From assembly GCA_027459505.1 (NCBI GenBank), contig DAIDIE010000043.1:62001-126000 (forward strand): a DNA stretch of 64,000 bases. The letters are read 5' to 3'. Shown here piece after piece: positions 27,124 to 36,031 of this stretch. Every line of letters begins with the position of its first letter. The stretch's first letter is position 1. Below the pieces are notes generated by a model, which made no database searches, was not told where the DNA came from, and saw only the letters and a program-made list of their open reading frames with translations. A program made the translations under genes and the position numbers. The stretch is from Acidobacteriota bacterium. GTDB taxonomy: Bacteria > Acidobacteriota > Terriglobia > Terriglobales > SCQP01.

Positions 27124-28073
27124 TGCACCCGGTGAGAATAGCGCCTGCGCTGCGCGCGAGCAGCGAGCATGGCGCGGCTCTGCCGCCAGGCGGTGAGGTA
27201 AAGATTGGCCAGGGTCTGGGCGCCATCCAAAAGACAATGCTGCAGGAAAGCGCGTCCCGCCGGGGTGCCGTCGCCGGCAAAAGCCCGCTGCTGGTTCAGA
27301 CGATAGAGTTCCGGGACCGCGGCATGAACCTGATAGAGATGCTGCCAGTAAAGCTGCAGGACATCACCGGAGTACGGGTGCGCTGGGCGCATCTGCTGCT
27401 GCAACTGCTTCCGGAAGGCGGGGTCGTCGAGGGCTCGCCCGGCAAAGGTAGTTTCAAAAAGAGCGTGAATACCACGGCGGCGGCGAAAGTGGGCGGGATT
27501 CGGGCCGCGCCAGCCGTCGTAGTTGATGGTCGTGTGCAAGGGTTGTGAGCCATCGCCGGCGTAATGGCTGAGGAGGCCCATCCACTGTACGGCGTCTTGA
27601 ATGGAAGGGCTGAGAGGGCGGTTACGCAGTTTTGCCAAACGATAGTCTTCAAACGCGACGACCAGCTTGTCGTAGGTTTCCGCGACGGCGTAAGGCAGAA
27701 CGCCAATCCGGCTCAGCGCCGCCTGGTGAACCGGCGCAAGCCTTGTGGAGCGGTTGAGCAAGCGTTGAAAGTGGGCGCGATCGGGCGGGTAGGCGGTCAT
27801 CGGGGGAACCCATTCGAGGTTGATGAAGTGCTCGAAGGCGTTTTGCCCATTCAGGGCGGCGAGATGGGGCTGGCGCCAGCGATCGGGTTCGTTGCACAGT
27901 TGCAGCAGGCGACGGGAATGGGCGGTAAAAGGCGCCAAGGCAGATGGCAGAGCGCTCACGGCGAGGCGGGTGATAGCGCGATGCGCGCGCGGTCCCCAGG
28001 CCCATGCGGGGCAGAGAAGCGTAGCGACCAGCAGCAGGCAGAGTGGGGCGCGGAGTGGGGAGGAGGCCGTCAC
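27120..28073 (-). CDS. secreted S1/P1-type zinc nuclease/phospholipase C family protein
   Basis: GTG 28073 gives a 25-residue signal peptide (PLCLLLVATLLCPAWA) whose cleavage leaves WGPRAHRAIT as mature N-terminus. In this superfamily the N-terminal Trp and following His bind the zinc cluster. Further ligand blocks are NAFEHFINLEWVPP, YAVAETYDKLVVAFEDYRLA and MGLLSHYAGDGSQPLHTTIN, with the HxxxDxxQPLH signature. The 317-residue enzyme should degrade nucleic acids (3'-nucleotidase/nuclease) or phospholipids in the periplasm or outside. The start overlaps the stop of the VWFA gene (GTGA) and the end overlaps truB. Confidence 0.85.
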   Translation of the reverse strand: MTASSPLRAPLCLLLVATLLCPAWAWGPRAHRAITRLAVSALPSALAPFTAHSRRLLQLCNEPDRWRQPHLAALNGQNAFEHFINLEWVPPMTAYPPDRAHFQRLLNRSTRLAPVHQAALSRIGVLPYAVAETYDKLVVAFEDYRLAKLRNRPLSPSIQDAVQWMGLLSHYAGDGSQPLHTTINYDGWRGPNPAHFRRRRGIHALFETTFAGRALDDPAFRKQLQQQMRPAHPYSGDVLQLYWQHLYQVHAAVPELYRLNQQRAFAGDGTPAGRAFLQHCLLDGAQTLANLYLTAWRQSRAMLAARAQRRRYSHRVQ

Positions 28074-29044
28074 TTTGTGCCACCGGCATCGTTGACCGCG
28101 CGCAGGCGCCCCGGCAGCGGCGCGCCTGCCAGGGAATAGGAAAGCCGCAAGGGCCGCGAGGAGCGGGGGGCGCGGACCACCGCCAGCGAAAACGTGTCCA
28201 TGCGGGTGATGGCGAGTTCCAGTTGGGGCACTATCTGGTCCCAATTATCGGCGAACCAGGAATCACCACCGGTGGCCTGGGCAAACTGCGTCAGGCCGGC
28301 GCGGTACTGAAGGTTGAGCGCATCATTGCCGGGGGCGACATGGACGATAAATAGGGGGGCCTGCGCGCGGAGCAGTTGCTGGTTGACCTGATCAGTTTTA
28401 ATTTGCAGGTCGCGTCCGGCAAAAACGCGGCTCAGGTCGTTCTGGTCGCTGCCATTGATGGTGGGTGCGCCGTAACCGGCGCGATAGCTGTAGACATTAC
28501 TGTCAGTGACGCACAAGATGGCGGCGCGGATGTTGCCACGGCGTTCCAGGCGAGAGACAAATGTTTCCAGCTTGGGAAGCTGGGTGAGCAGACCGGGGCG
28601 GTTGGCGAGACTGATCGCGTTGATTTCGCGTTCCAGCCGGGGGCCGTCGCGGGTAGGTTCCTGAATAAAGCGCAGGCCACCATCCAGGCTGACCAGGCCC
28701 ACGTACTGATTTCTGGGGAGGTGAACGGTCCAGCGCTGCAACGCTCCACGGGCAATTCGGGACGCGTTGGGATCGCTGCTGAAGTCGAGGGCGACAAAAA
28801 TAAAGGTGGGCGCGGAGGGGCTTTGCAAACGGACCACAGGCAGGCGGCCGGCAGTGCTGAGCACATGCAATTGGGAAGCCCTTAACGTGACATGACGGGG
28901 CGTCCAGACGGCGAGGCGCATTTCCCTATAGGGTGTTTCGACATCATTGCCGGAGGCGTGAACGGCACAGGGCAAGAGGAGCAGCGCCAGCAGTGCCGAA
29001 AGCAGAGCGGGCCATCGGCGCAAGGTTTGATTCCAGAAAGGCAT
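28070..29044 (-). CDS. VWFA-related secreted protein
   Basis: From ATG 29044 the protein has 324 residues with a signal peptide (WPALLSALLALLLLPCAVHA). Residues about 75-290 form a von Willebrand A-like domain: TFIFVALDFSSDPNASRIAR at the MIDAS position, RNQYVGLVSLDG, AILCVTDSNVYSY and APLFIVHVAPGNDA. The first MIDAS strand reads DFSSD instead of DxSxS, so metal binding may be altered. This style of VWFA protein is common in Acidobacteria. It starts 17 bp after the TonB-type barrel and overlaps the nuclease gene, so it belongs to that transcript. Confidence 0.75.
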   Translation of the reverse strand: MPFWNQTLRRWPALLSALLALLLLPCAVHASGNDVETPYREMRLAVWTPRHVTLRASQLHVLSTAGRLPVVRLQSPSAPTFIFVALDFSSDPNASRIARGALQRWTVHLPRNQYVGLVSLDGGLRFIQEPTRDGPRLEREINAISLANRPGLLTQLPKLETFVSRLERRGNIRAAILCVTDSNVYSYRAGYGAPTINGSDQNDLSRVFAGRDLQIKTDQVNQQLLRAQAPLFIVHVAPGNDALNLQYRAGLTQFAQATGGDSWFADNWDQIVPQLELAITRMDTFSLAVVRAPRSSRPLRLSYSLAGAPLPGRLRAVNDAGGTK

Positions 29045-29060
29045 CGGCACCAGTAGATCG

Positions 29061-31880
29061 TTAAAACGCCCAGCGGAGGCCGAGCTCGATGACGCGTCCT
29101 CCGGTGGAACCAGTAATTTTACCCGCATGCAGGTTGGGACTGGAGGCGCTTCCAATCATTGTGTCAGGGCTATTCAGGTTGGCGTGGTTAAAGGCGTTGA
29201 AGGCCTCCAGGAACGTTTCAAGGGTCGTGGTGCCCTCGATAGTCGCGTCGTGGGTAAGCGAAAGGTCGGTTCCCCATATGCCGGGAGCGCGCAGGTTTGG
29301 TGAGGTACGAGGACCGTCTCCCAGCGTAAAGTCGGCGGGCTGCGCAAAGGCGGCTGGATTAAACCAGCCGTTGGCCGAGGGATTCGTCACCTCCGGATCA
29401 ACGCCAGGAACGAGGTTTACGCGCAGGCCTTGGGCGACGCCGCCGGTGTTGTTGAACTCGGGATAGAAAATCAAGGGCTGACCTGAGGCCAGGGTGAGAA
29501 AACCGGAGATGCTCCAGCCACCCAGCAACAGATTGGCGTGAGGAAGACGACTGCCCAAATCGGTGTTTTGCAAAGCGGGAAGTTGGTAGTAAAAGCTGGC
29601 ATTGAGGTTACGGCTGCGATCCCAGGGCGCAATGGACTTTTCGGTGGAGAGATTGGTGACATCCTGCGGCCCGAACCAACCCCCGAAATTGTTGAGGATC
29701 TTGCCGAATTTGTAGGTGGACTCCAAAGTGAGCCCGTGGGTAGCGCGGATATCCAGGGTGATGTAGCCACCGTTATAGGTTTCCGTGCCGTAAGGATAGA
29801 CCCCGCCGAGGGCGATATTGAGGACCTGCGGATATGGCCGGAGCGACTGGCTGAAGCTCTGGTTATAGAGCTGGTCTCCGTAGATGAGGTCGGCGGGAGT
29901 GAGGCCATTGAGGTTGATGCCGTTCCAGACGTAGGAATGGGTCAGCAATTGACCGTTGTAGCCGGCGCGCAGGTCGAGCTTGGGGCCAAACTGCTCTTCC
30001 AGCCCGGCATTCCAGAATTGCTGCACGGGGAGCAGTCCGGAAGGCTCGATGTAGGGGACAACCTGATTGTCTCCTACCGAGGGAGAGAGAAATGGGGGAA
30101 CCGGACCATTGGGGAAGCCGTTCGCGAGGACCAAAGCCGGCTGCAGCTGATCATTAGGCGAGACGTACTGTGGATTGAGGGTAAAGCCCAGCGATCCGAA
30201 ATTCTCACCATACATGGGGAAGTCCTGATCGAGCATCTGGTAGCCAGCGGTGAAAATGGTGTCACGGTGGGGGCCAAAGTTGTAGGCCAAGCCAGTATGG
30301 GGTTCAAAGACTGAGCGGGCAGGCTGCAGTCCCGCAAGCCCGGGGCGGTGGCCGAAGATCATGGCGCCGGGCAATCCCGTGGCTGGGTCGATAGTCGACA
30401 GGTCAAAGCTGGACTGATGCCCCTGCGCTTCCTGGCGGGGCGTGACGTACTTCCAGTTGACTCCGATGGTCCACTGCATCCCGCGCAGCAGTGGGTAGCG
30501 GTCCTGCATTTGGACGAGCGCTTTGCTGGCACGGTAATGTCCGGCCTGCGGCACCAGATTGAGCTGCGCCTGACTGACATCGCCAAGCAGGAACTGGGCG
30601 AGGCTGCTCCCCGTATCAACGACTCCAGGCAGGGAAGTCTGCTGGCCGCTGAACTGAAAGCTGCCGGCGGGATAGTTGGCCTGGTAGGAGCCGAGCAACT
30701 GCTGCTGGAACTGAGCACTGAGGCTCAGCGCGTGACGGCCACGCTGTTGTGACAACGTGTCGCCCACTTGCCAGTAAACCCGGTTGGTGCTCTGGTTCGG
30801 GTTCTGTTGCCCAAGCTGTGGATACCCGCCGCCTAGATTGATGTTGGGGAACACGTCGGCAGTGACACCCTGCACGCCCAGTTGCTGTGGCCAATTTTGC
30901 TCGCCAGGGGCGGAATCTGATTGGCGATCCTGGCTGATGGATAGCCAAAACACCTGGGTGGTGCGATCACTGATAGACCAGCGATCGTTCAGGTCCAGCG
31001 AGCGGGACAGCGCGGCCTGGTTGAGGGCATCGGGGGAAGCGGGGTTGTTCAACACGGACGGCGCGTCATGTTGGCCAATCGAGCCTTTCAGCGTCAGGGT
31101 CGCCTGATGGCGGGTACTGAAATTATGGTCGATATGAAGAATTCCACCGTTGGGCGTGTTGCGTTCCACCGCGTTGCTGAAATAGTTGTTTTGCAGGAAC
31201 GGCCCGACATTGGTGTTCGGTAGCGGAAAATACCGCAGGAGGGCAAGTGCTACCGGATCCAGGCGGGCGGTGGGAATGACGTTTCCAGGAAACTGCTGAC
31301 GAAGGTACTGCGGATTGCCGAAAGAAACCGGTTGGTTGGGGTCGTAATTGGGATTGGGCTGGGTGGTGGCCGGGTCGTAAATCGGAATTTGCTTGCCAGC
31401 CGCGTCGACCAGGTCGGAGAAGTCTCCCTGCCGCTCCGCCAGCGTTGGGACGGTGGCGAGGTAAGGGCGAGCAATGCTTTCCCGCGTGCCCTCGAAGGAA
31501 AAAGAAAAATGCGTGGGGCTGTCCGGGCCGGGATGCAGGCCAATGGGGCCGACAAGGTCAATACCGAACTGGTTGCGATGCAGGGCCGAGCGCGAGCCAC
31601 CGTACTGATGCACTTCGTGGGGGATGGCGTCCAGGGCATCGTTGCGGAAGTATTCGTAGGCGGTACCGTGGAGCAGTTGGAAAAAGCCCAAACCGTGGCC
31701 CGCGTGCAGTTGCCGCCGATTCCAAGCCTTGAGTTCCTGGTGGTAGGCCTTAAGGGCGTTCCGAACCGTAGTGGCGTTCTGAAGCGCAAGATGCTGTTGC
31801 GGATCGGAAGAGGGCTTTTTGCACGCCCAGGCCATGGAAACGGCAAGGGCAAACGCCAGCAATGATCGCAAACAGCTCAT
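29061..31880 (-). CDS. TonB-receptor (Oar-like) outer-membrane beta-barrel, plug shortened
   Basis: I use ATG 31880 (MSCLRSLLAFALAVSMAWAC), giving 939 residues with a signal peptide. From residue 70 it follows the acidobacterial Oar-like receptors: HGTAYEYFRNDALDAIPHEV, SALHRNQFGIDLVGPIG, GDFSDLVDAAGKQIPIYDP, TPNGGILHIDHNFSTRHQAT, then many beta strands, GGWSISGFLTLASGQPLIFY and the C-terminal strand RVIELGLRWAF ending in Phe. The expected N-terminal carboxypeptidase-regulatory domain and first half of the plug (about 200 residues) are missing. It may be a gated porin-like variant or a rebuilt relic. It heads the 31.9-26.0 kb gene run. Confidence 0.8.
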   Translation of the reverse strand: MSCLRSLLAFALAVSMAWACKKPSSDPQQHLALQNATTVRNALKAYHQELKAWNRRQLHAGHGLGFFQLLHGTAYEYFRNDALDAIPHEVHQYGGSRSALHRNQFGIDLVGPIGLHPGPDSPTHFSFSFEGTRESIARPYLATVPTLAERQGDFSDLVDAAGKQIPIYDPATTQPNPNYDPNQPVSFGNPQYLRQQFPGNVIPTARLDPVALALLRYFPLPNTNVGPFLQNNYFSNAVERNTPNGGILHIDHNFSTRHQATLTLKGSIGQHDAPSVLNNPASPDALNQAALSRSLDLNDRWSISDRTTQVFWLSISQDRQSDSAPGEQNWPQQLGVQGVTADVFPNINLGGGYPQLGQQNPNQSTNRVYWQVGDTLSQQRGRHALSLSAQFQQQLLGSYQANYPAGSFQFSGQQTSLPGVVDTGSSLAQFLLGDVSQAQLNLVPQAGHYRASKALVQMQDRYPLLRGMQWTIGVNWKYVTPRQEAQGHQSSFDLSTIDPATGLPGAMIFGHRPGLAGLQPARSVFEPHTGLAYNFGPHRDTIFTAGYQMLDQDFPMYGENFGSLGFTLNPQYVSPNDQLQPALVLANGFPNGPVPPFLSPSVGDNQVVPYIEPSGLLPVQQFWNAGLEEQFGPKLDLRAGYNGQLLTHSYVWNGINLNGLTPADLIYGDQLYNQSFSQSLRPYPQVLNIALGGVYPYGTETYNGGYITLDIRATHGLTLESTYKFGKILNNFGGWFGPQDVTNLSTEKSIAPWDRSRNLNASFYYQLPALQNTDLGSRLPHANLLLGGWSISGFLTLASGQPLIFYPEFNNTGGVAQGLRVNLVPGVDPEVTNPSANGWFNPAAFAQPADFTLGDGPRTSPNLRAPGIWGTDLSLTHDATIEGTTTLETFLEAFNAFNHANLNSPDTMIGSASSPNLHAGKITGSTGGRVIELGLRWAF

Positions 31881-31960
31881 CAGTGGGCGGGACGGCACCT
31901 GATCAGTTTAGCCCGTGAGGGCAGGCCCATTCACTTAAAAACGGCTTTAAAACGGGAGCG

Positions 31961-31972
31961 TTTACGCGTAAA
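31961..31972. promoter_or_regulatory. 12-bp palindrome upstream of the TonB-type gene
   Basis: TTTACGCGTAAA is a perfect palindrome about 80 bp upstream of ATG 31880, in an A/T-rich patch of the spacer between the TonB-type gene and the EamA gene. It could be an operator. Nothing links it to a specific regulator. Confidence 0.3.
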
Positions 31973-32062
31973 AAGCGGGTTTCGCCTGGGGCGGCCAGCG
32001 CCGGGTCGTGTCAGAGTTGCCGTCTCGCCGACGCTCCTAAAGGCGTTGCGTTTGCCCCACGG

Positions 32063-32473
32063 TCAGTGATGAAGCGGGGCGGTGCGCGTGATGAGATAAA
32101 CGCCGACCATGATGGTGCAAGCTCCGATCCAGCGTTCCAGCGACACCTGTTCATGCAGGAAAACGCGTGCGCTGATGAGCAAGAGCACATAGCTCATGCT
32201 CATCAGAGGGAAAGCGTAACTGATGTCGCTGCGGGAGAGGATGACCCACCAGAGGAGGACTTCGGCGACGTAGACGGCGAGGCCGGAGAGGACACGCCAG
32301 TTCGTCACGGTCTGCCAGACAAAGCTGAACAGGTTGGGGAGATGCCAAAGGCTGCCGTGCACCACAGCCTCGCGGTTGATACCAGCCTTGTAGAGGGTTT
32401 GGCCAGTAGCTTCCAGGCAGACCGCGGCCAGAATCATCAGAAAAACAGTCACGCGCTTTCGATTCTCCGGCAT
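32063..32473 (-). CDS. EamA/SMR-like small membrane transporter
   Basis: The 136-residue protein has four hydrophobic segments (FLMILAAVCLEATGQTLYKA, LSGLAVYVAEVLLWWVILS, AFPLMSMSYVLLLISARVFL, CTIMVGVYLITR). It carries an early Glu in TM1 and the conserved SYAFPLMSMSYVL segment of EamA/SMR proteins. The size is half of a standard DMT transporter, as in ArnE/ArnF-like or SMR proteins that work as dimers. It is transcribed divergently from the quinone-reductase gene. Substrate unknown; undecaprenyl-sugar or small-molecule transport are options. Confidence 0.75.
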   Translation of the reverse strand: MPENRKRVTVFLMILAAVCLEATGQTLYKAGINREAVVHGSLWHLPNLFSFVWQTVTNWRVLSGLAVYVAEVLLWWVILSRSDISYAFPLMSMSYVLLLISARVFLHEQVSLERWIGACTIMVGVYLITRTAPLHH

Positions 32474-32771
32474 GATGCGATAGAGTCCGTGTCAGTTTAT
32501 CAGCAGCAGCGCGACAGCGTGTGGCGGTCAGGGGAAAAAAGCCATGTTTGCCAGGGCGGTGCTGCCAGCCGAAGGGAGATTCCCGGAGCGGCGCCGAAGA
32601 TTATCCGCTCGCGGCCGGGCTTGTGGCCTAGAATTTCTAGTAGCAGGCAACGCGAGCGCCGAAGCCGCTGCCGGCCCCTGCCGCGCTCCAAAAAGACTTG
32701 AATGCAGGGGTGCGCCGGGCAAGCATGGCTCCACAGCCGAGGCTGCCCTCGTTTCAGGAGAACGCAAACGA

Positions 32772-33722
32772 ATGAAAGCCGTTGTTGCCACCGCACTGGG
32801 AACGCCCGAGGTTTTACAGCTCAAGGATGTGCCCGCTCCTATCCCGCAACAAGGTGAAGTCCTGATCAACGTTGAAGCCATCGGGGTCAACTTTGCCGAC
32901 ACCATGATGCGGCGTGGTTTTTATCCGGGCCAGGCTGACCCTCCCTTTATTCCGGGTCTGGAAGTGGCAGGAGTGGTTGCGGAGGGGCCGCGCCGTGGTG
33001 AGCGAGTCATGGCGGTCTGCCAGGCGGCTTATGCCCAACAAGTGGTCGCAAAGGATGCCTGGACCTTCCGCGTACCGGATGAGATGCCGACCGTCGAGGC
33101 GGCTGGGTTCCTGGTGACCAATCTGACCGCCTATTTTGCCCTCTACGTCAGCGACGTGAAGCCGGACGAACGGATTCTCATCCATGCCGCTGCGGGCGGT
33201 GTGGGCACTGCGGCCGTGCAACTGGCGCACGAGTTGGGCGCGGAGATCTTTGCAACGGCCAGCAGTGCCGAAAAGCTGGAACGTGCCAAAGCGCTGGGGG
33301 CGGAACATCTGATCGACTACAAGCAGAACGATTTTGTGGCAGAAGTGCAACGTCTGACCAACGGCGAGGGAGTGGACGTGGTTCTGGAGATGGTGGGCGG
33401 GGAGGTTCAGCAGAAAAGCATGGGTTTGCTGCGCAACCTGGGCCGCATGGTCATCTACGGAGCGGCGAGCGGCAAAATGGCCCCGATCGACCCGGGACTG
33501 CTTTTTGCCCACAGCAACGCCGTCCACGGCGTGTACGTTTACACACTGCTGCAGGAGCCGGAACTGCTGAAGACCGCCATGAAGGACCTGATGGAATACG
33601 TCCGCCGTAAGAAGTTGCGGACGATTATTGGGCAAACCTTCCCCTTGGAACAGGCTTCGGCCGCGCAGCAACTGCTTGAAACGCGCGGGAGCAGCGGCAA
33701 GTTGATTTTGACTGTGGACTGA
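32772..33722 (+). CDS. quinone oxidoreductase (zeta-crystallin-like MDR family)
   Basis: ATG 32772 follows AGGAG. The 316-residue protein is a zinc-free medium-chain reductase of the QOR type. It shows EVLINVEAIGVNFADTMMRR, IPGLEVAGVVAEGPRRGERV, the Rossmann motif LIHAAAGGVGTAAVQLAHEL, GAEHLIDYKQNDF and the C-terminal SSGKLILTVD. It should reduce quinones or enones with NADPH in the cytosol. The gene stands alone and has a classic terminator 28 bp after the stop. Confidence 0.9.
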   Translation: MKAVVATALGTPEVLQLKDVPAPIPQQGEVLINVEAIGVNFADTMMRRGFYPGQADPPFIPGLEVAGVVAEGPRRGERVMAVCQAAYAQQVVAKDAWTFRVPDEMPTVEAAGFLVTNLTAYFALYVSDVKPDERILIHAAAGGVGTAAVQLAHELGAEIFATASSAEKLERAKALGAEHLIDYKQNDFVAEVQRLTNGEGVDVVLEMVGGEVQQKSMGLLRNLGRMVIYGAASGKMAPIDPGLLFAHSNAVHGVYVYTLLQEPELLKTAMKDLMEYVRRKKLRTIIGQTFPLEQASAAQQLLETRGSSGKLILTVD

Positions 33723-33749
33723 ACTTGAGAGACAGAGATTGGGTACGTT

Positions 33750-33784
33750 GAGGCCCTCGCCCAGTGCGAGGGCCTCCGCGTTTT
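33750..33784 (+). terminator. Rho-independent terminator of the quinone reductase gene
   Basis: GAGGCCCTCGC and GCGAGGGCCTC form a perfect 11-bp stem with the loop CCAGT, followed by CGCG and TTTT. It lies 28 bp after the stop codon on the plus strand and is the clearest intrinsic terminator in the window. Confidence 0.85.
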
Positions 33785-33880
33785 GCGGCTTTTCGGTTCT
33801 ACGCCGCAGCCCGTCAGGCGTAATGGCCGGAGGTGCTGTTTCCAGCTATGGCTGCGGAGCGACGTTGACCCGCATGAACT

Positions 33881-35314
33881 TTAGTGAGGGTAGGCCGTGG
33901 AAGGGTTCGGCCGGAAAGGCCTTCCAGCGCGCAGTTCCGACAACACCTGCGCGGCACGGCGGGTGAACGCGGCAACTTTATCTGGAGTGATGTTGTTGTG
34001 ATTGGACTCAATCAGCGGGACGGCTTCTTTGGGCCCGGGAATCAAGTTGTAGGCGGTCCAGATGCCGGCTGGGGGTGCGATGGTGTCAATGAATCCCATG
34101 CCCACCAGGGTTGGGGCGGTGATATGGGGAGCGAAGTTGATGGGATCGAAATAGAGCGCTGTCCGGGCCACGCGAGGATCGCCGGTGCGCAGAAAGGGAT
34201 AGCCCTTCTGGCGGCCATGCAAATCAGCGTCGACGTCGCATCCAGCGGGCTCATCAACCAGAACGGCGGTGACGCGCCCGGGATTGAGTCCGGCCGTTAC
34301 GAGAGACTGCTGCCCTCCCATGCTGGTGCCCATAAACACCACCGTCTTTCCGTCCCAATGCGGGTTATCGCGAATGAAGTCCAGTGCGCGTGTGTCGCGC
34401 AGGTACATCTTTAGAAAGTAGTCCTGATTGCGATTGGTGTCGCCGATGTTCTGGTAATCGGCGGGAATGCCAGTGCCCAGTGTGGGTGACAGATCGTGGG
34501 AATCGACGTCGAAGGTCAGCCAGCCCTGGCTGGCCCAAACGGTGGCCCAACTGGGGTCCAGCTTGTAGACGCCTGCCCACTGATAGAGGATGAGTGCCGG
34601 ATAACGCTCACCAGAATCTGGACCGCGATCAGAAGCAGAAGGGGTTCGGCCTGGAGCTTGGGCATGGGCGGGGTAGGCCAGGTAGCCGTGGACATGAGAA
34701 CCAACGCTGTCCAGGGTAACGGTAAACAGCTTCACTCCCGGCGCTGCGGAGGGTTTAGGAACCAGTACAGGGTGAATGGGAACCCGCTTTAAGCGTGCCA
34801 ACTGCGCCGTCCAAAAGTCATCGAAATCGGCTGGCCGGGGGACCACGGGAGTCAGTTGTGTGGGGGTTACGGCAGCGCCGAGGCGAGCCACTATGGGCCC
34901 GGGCGTGGAGGGCGCTTTGCTGCGGGTCGCTGCGGGGAGGCGGCGTACGCGCACGCGTAGCATCGCGGGTGTGCCGATCGAAGTGCGGATTTCAACCACT
35001 CTCCCTGGACCTGGCTTTGAACTGATGGTGAAACGGCCTTCGGTGACCTCCGCCAAATTATTTCTCTTAACGGTATACGCGTAATGCCCCACGCAGCCAT
35101 GTGGCCCTGAGTGCGTTTTGATGGCAGCTGCGGCCACGGATCCATCAACCGCGGCGGTTGGGGAACAGGTAACTCTCCAGCCGACGATCTCGCCGGTTCG
35201 GTAGATTCCGTTGCGATGGAAGGGGGTGAAGTGGAGCGTTTGGGAAAAGCAGTAGAGAGGTGAAGCGGCGGCGATGAGTGTCAACAACGGTGCAAGCAGG
35301 CGGACAAGACGCAT
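33881..35314 (-). CDS. secreted alpha/beta hydrolase, acetyl-xylan-esterase (CE7)-like
   Basis: The 477-residue protein has a signal peptide (LLAPLLTLIAAASPLYCFSQ). An N-terminal beta domain (residues 30-130, FHRNGIYRTGEIVGWRVTC) precedes an AXE1/CE7-like hydrolase. That part shows RPADFDDFWTAQLARLKRVP, YPALILYQWAGVYK, the nucleophile elbow FMGTSMGGQQS, ILVDEPAG-type strands, an Asp in GMGFIDTIAPP and a His in IESNHNN. The N-terminal domain looks like those on plant-polysaccharide esterases. It likely removes acetyl groups from carbohydrates outside the cytoplasm; the exact substrate is inference. Confidence 0.82.
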   Translation of the reverse strand: MRLVRLLAPLLTLIAAASPLYCFSQTLHFTPFHRNGIYRTGEIVGWRVTCSPTAAVDGSVAAAAIKTHSGPHGCVGHYAYTVKRNNLAEVTEGRFTISSKPGPGRVVEIRTSIGTPAMLRVRVRRLPAATRSKAPSTPGPIVARLGAAVTPTQLTPVVPRPADFDDFWTAQLARLKRVPIHPVLVPKPSAAPGVKLFTVTLDSVGSHVHGYLAYPAHAQAPGRTPSASDRGPDSGERYPALILYQWAGVYKLDPSWATVWASQGWLTFDVDSHDLSPTLGTGIPADYQNIGDTNRNQDYFLKMYLRDTRALDFIRDNPHWDGKTVVFMGTSMGGQQSLVTAGLNPGRVTAVLVDEPAGCDVDADLHGRQKGYPFLRTGDPRVARTALYFDPINFAPHITAPTLVGMGFIDTIAPPAGIWTAYNLIPGPKEAVPLIESNHNNITPDKVAAFTRRAAQVLSELRAGRPFRPNPSTAYPH

Positions 35315-35493
35315 TCGAACTCTCCCTTTTGAACAGCGGTTGCGCTAAACGGTCCGGGCCGGCGACAGAATTAGGCGCGCGAGGATATGGGCATTTTCAC
35401 GCCAAGCTTTCCGTCCCTCAATGACCAGAAGTCATTGGTGGCTGCGAGGCGTGTAGGGAGTAAACGGGTCTAAAAAAATGGCTTCTGTCGTGC

Positions 35494-35712
35494 TCAGGCG
35501 GTGGGCTTGCGATTTCGCCTGCGCATCTCCGACCCTGCTAGCGCCATGACAGCCAGTATCGCAAGAACGCCGGTGGGATTTTCGGGCGATGGATGCCTCT
35601 TGTTGCAAGCGACAAGGGGAAGCATGGAAAGATGAGGGCCTGCGGCGGATACCGCCTTTGAAAAATGAGGGGAACTTGCGGAAAGTGAGAACAAGAGAAC
35701 GGTTGCTAGCAT
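35494..35712 (-). CDS. 72-residue secreted protein with PExPT/PEP-CTERM-like tail
   Basis: ATG 35712 has AGGGGAG eight bases upstream, better than the longer alternatives at 35733 or 35829. The 72 residues are a signal peptide (MLATVLLFSLSASSPHFSKA), a short middle (AGPHLSMLPLVACNKRH), and a sorting-like tail. The tail is PSPENPT, a hydrophobic helix (GVLAILAVMALAG), then SEMRRRNRKPTA. The order PExPT motif, helix, Arg cluster is the pattern of exosortase-processed proteins. The mature segment would be only about 20 residues. No exosortase gene is in the window. It is not obviously co-transcribed with any neighbour. Confidence 0.6.
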   Translation of the reverse strand: MLATVLLFSLSASSPHFSKAVSAAGPHLSMLPLVACNKRHPSPENPTGVLAILAVMALAGSEMRRRNRKPTA

Positions 35713-36031
35713 CAGTTTGGCTCCCCTGAACATCTGGAGTTTGCAAGCGGCCCAATTATGCACTACGAAAAAGTGAAGTGCAACCACTGGAACCAAGCAG
35801 AACCCGCAGGATAACCCGTGCCAATCCACGACGAGCGGGGGAGCGGGAGAATAGCAGCCTCCAAACTTTACTAGGTAGCTTTTACGTGGCAGGCAATTTC
35901 TACCTTGGAACGCATGGATCTCTAGGGGGCTAAGGTGATGAACCTAAAGGATTAATCGTCCATCGTGTTTTGGCAGCCCACGTGCAACCATTCGAGCCGT
36001 AGCGCGATGTAGTTCACAAACTGGAGGAAGA
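35713..36031. other. 319-bp spacer before the sigma-like gene
   Basis: This divergent spacer carries the start signals of the small PExPT-tail gene (minus) and of the sigma-like gene (plus, AGGAGGA just before ATG). It is more A/T-rich than the surroundings. A TGGAAC hexamer near 35903 could be an ECF-type -35 element, but no matching -10 is clear. Confidence 0.35.
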
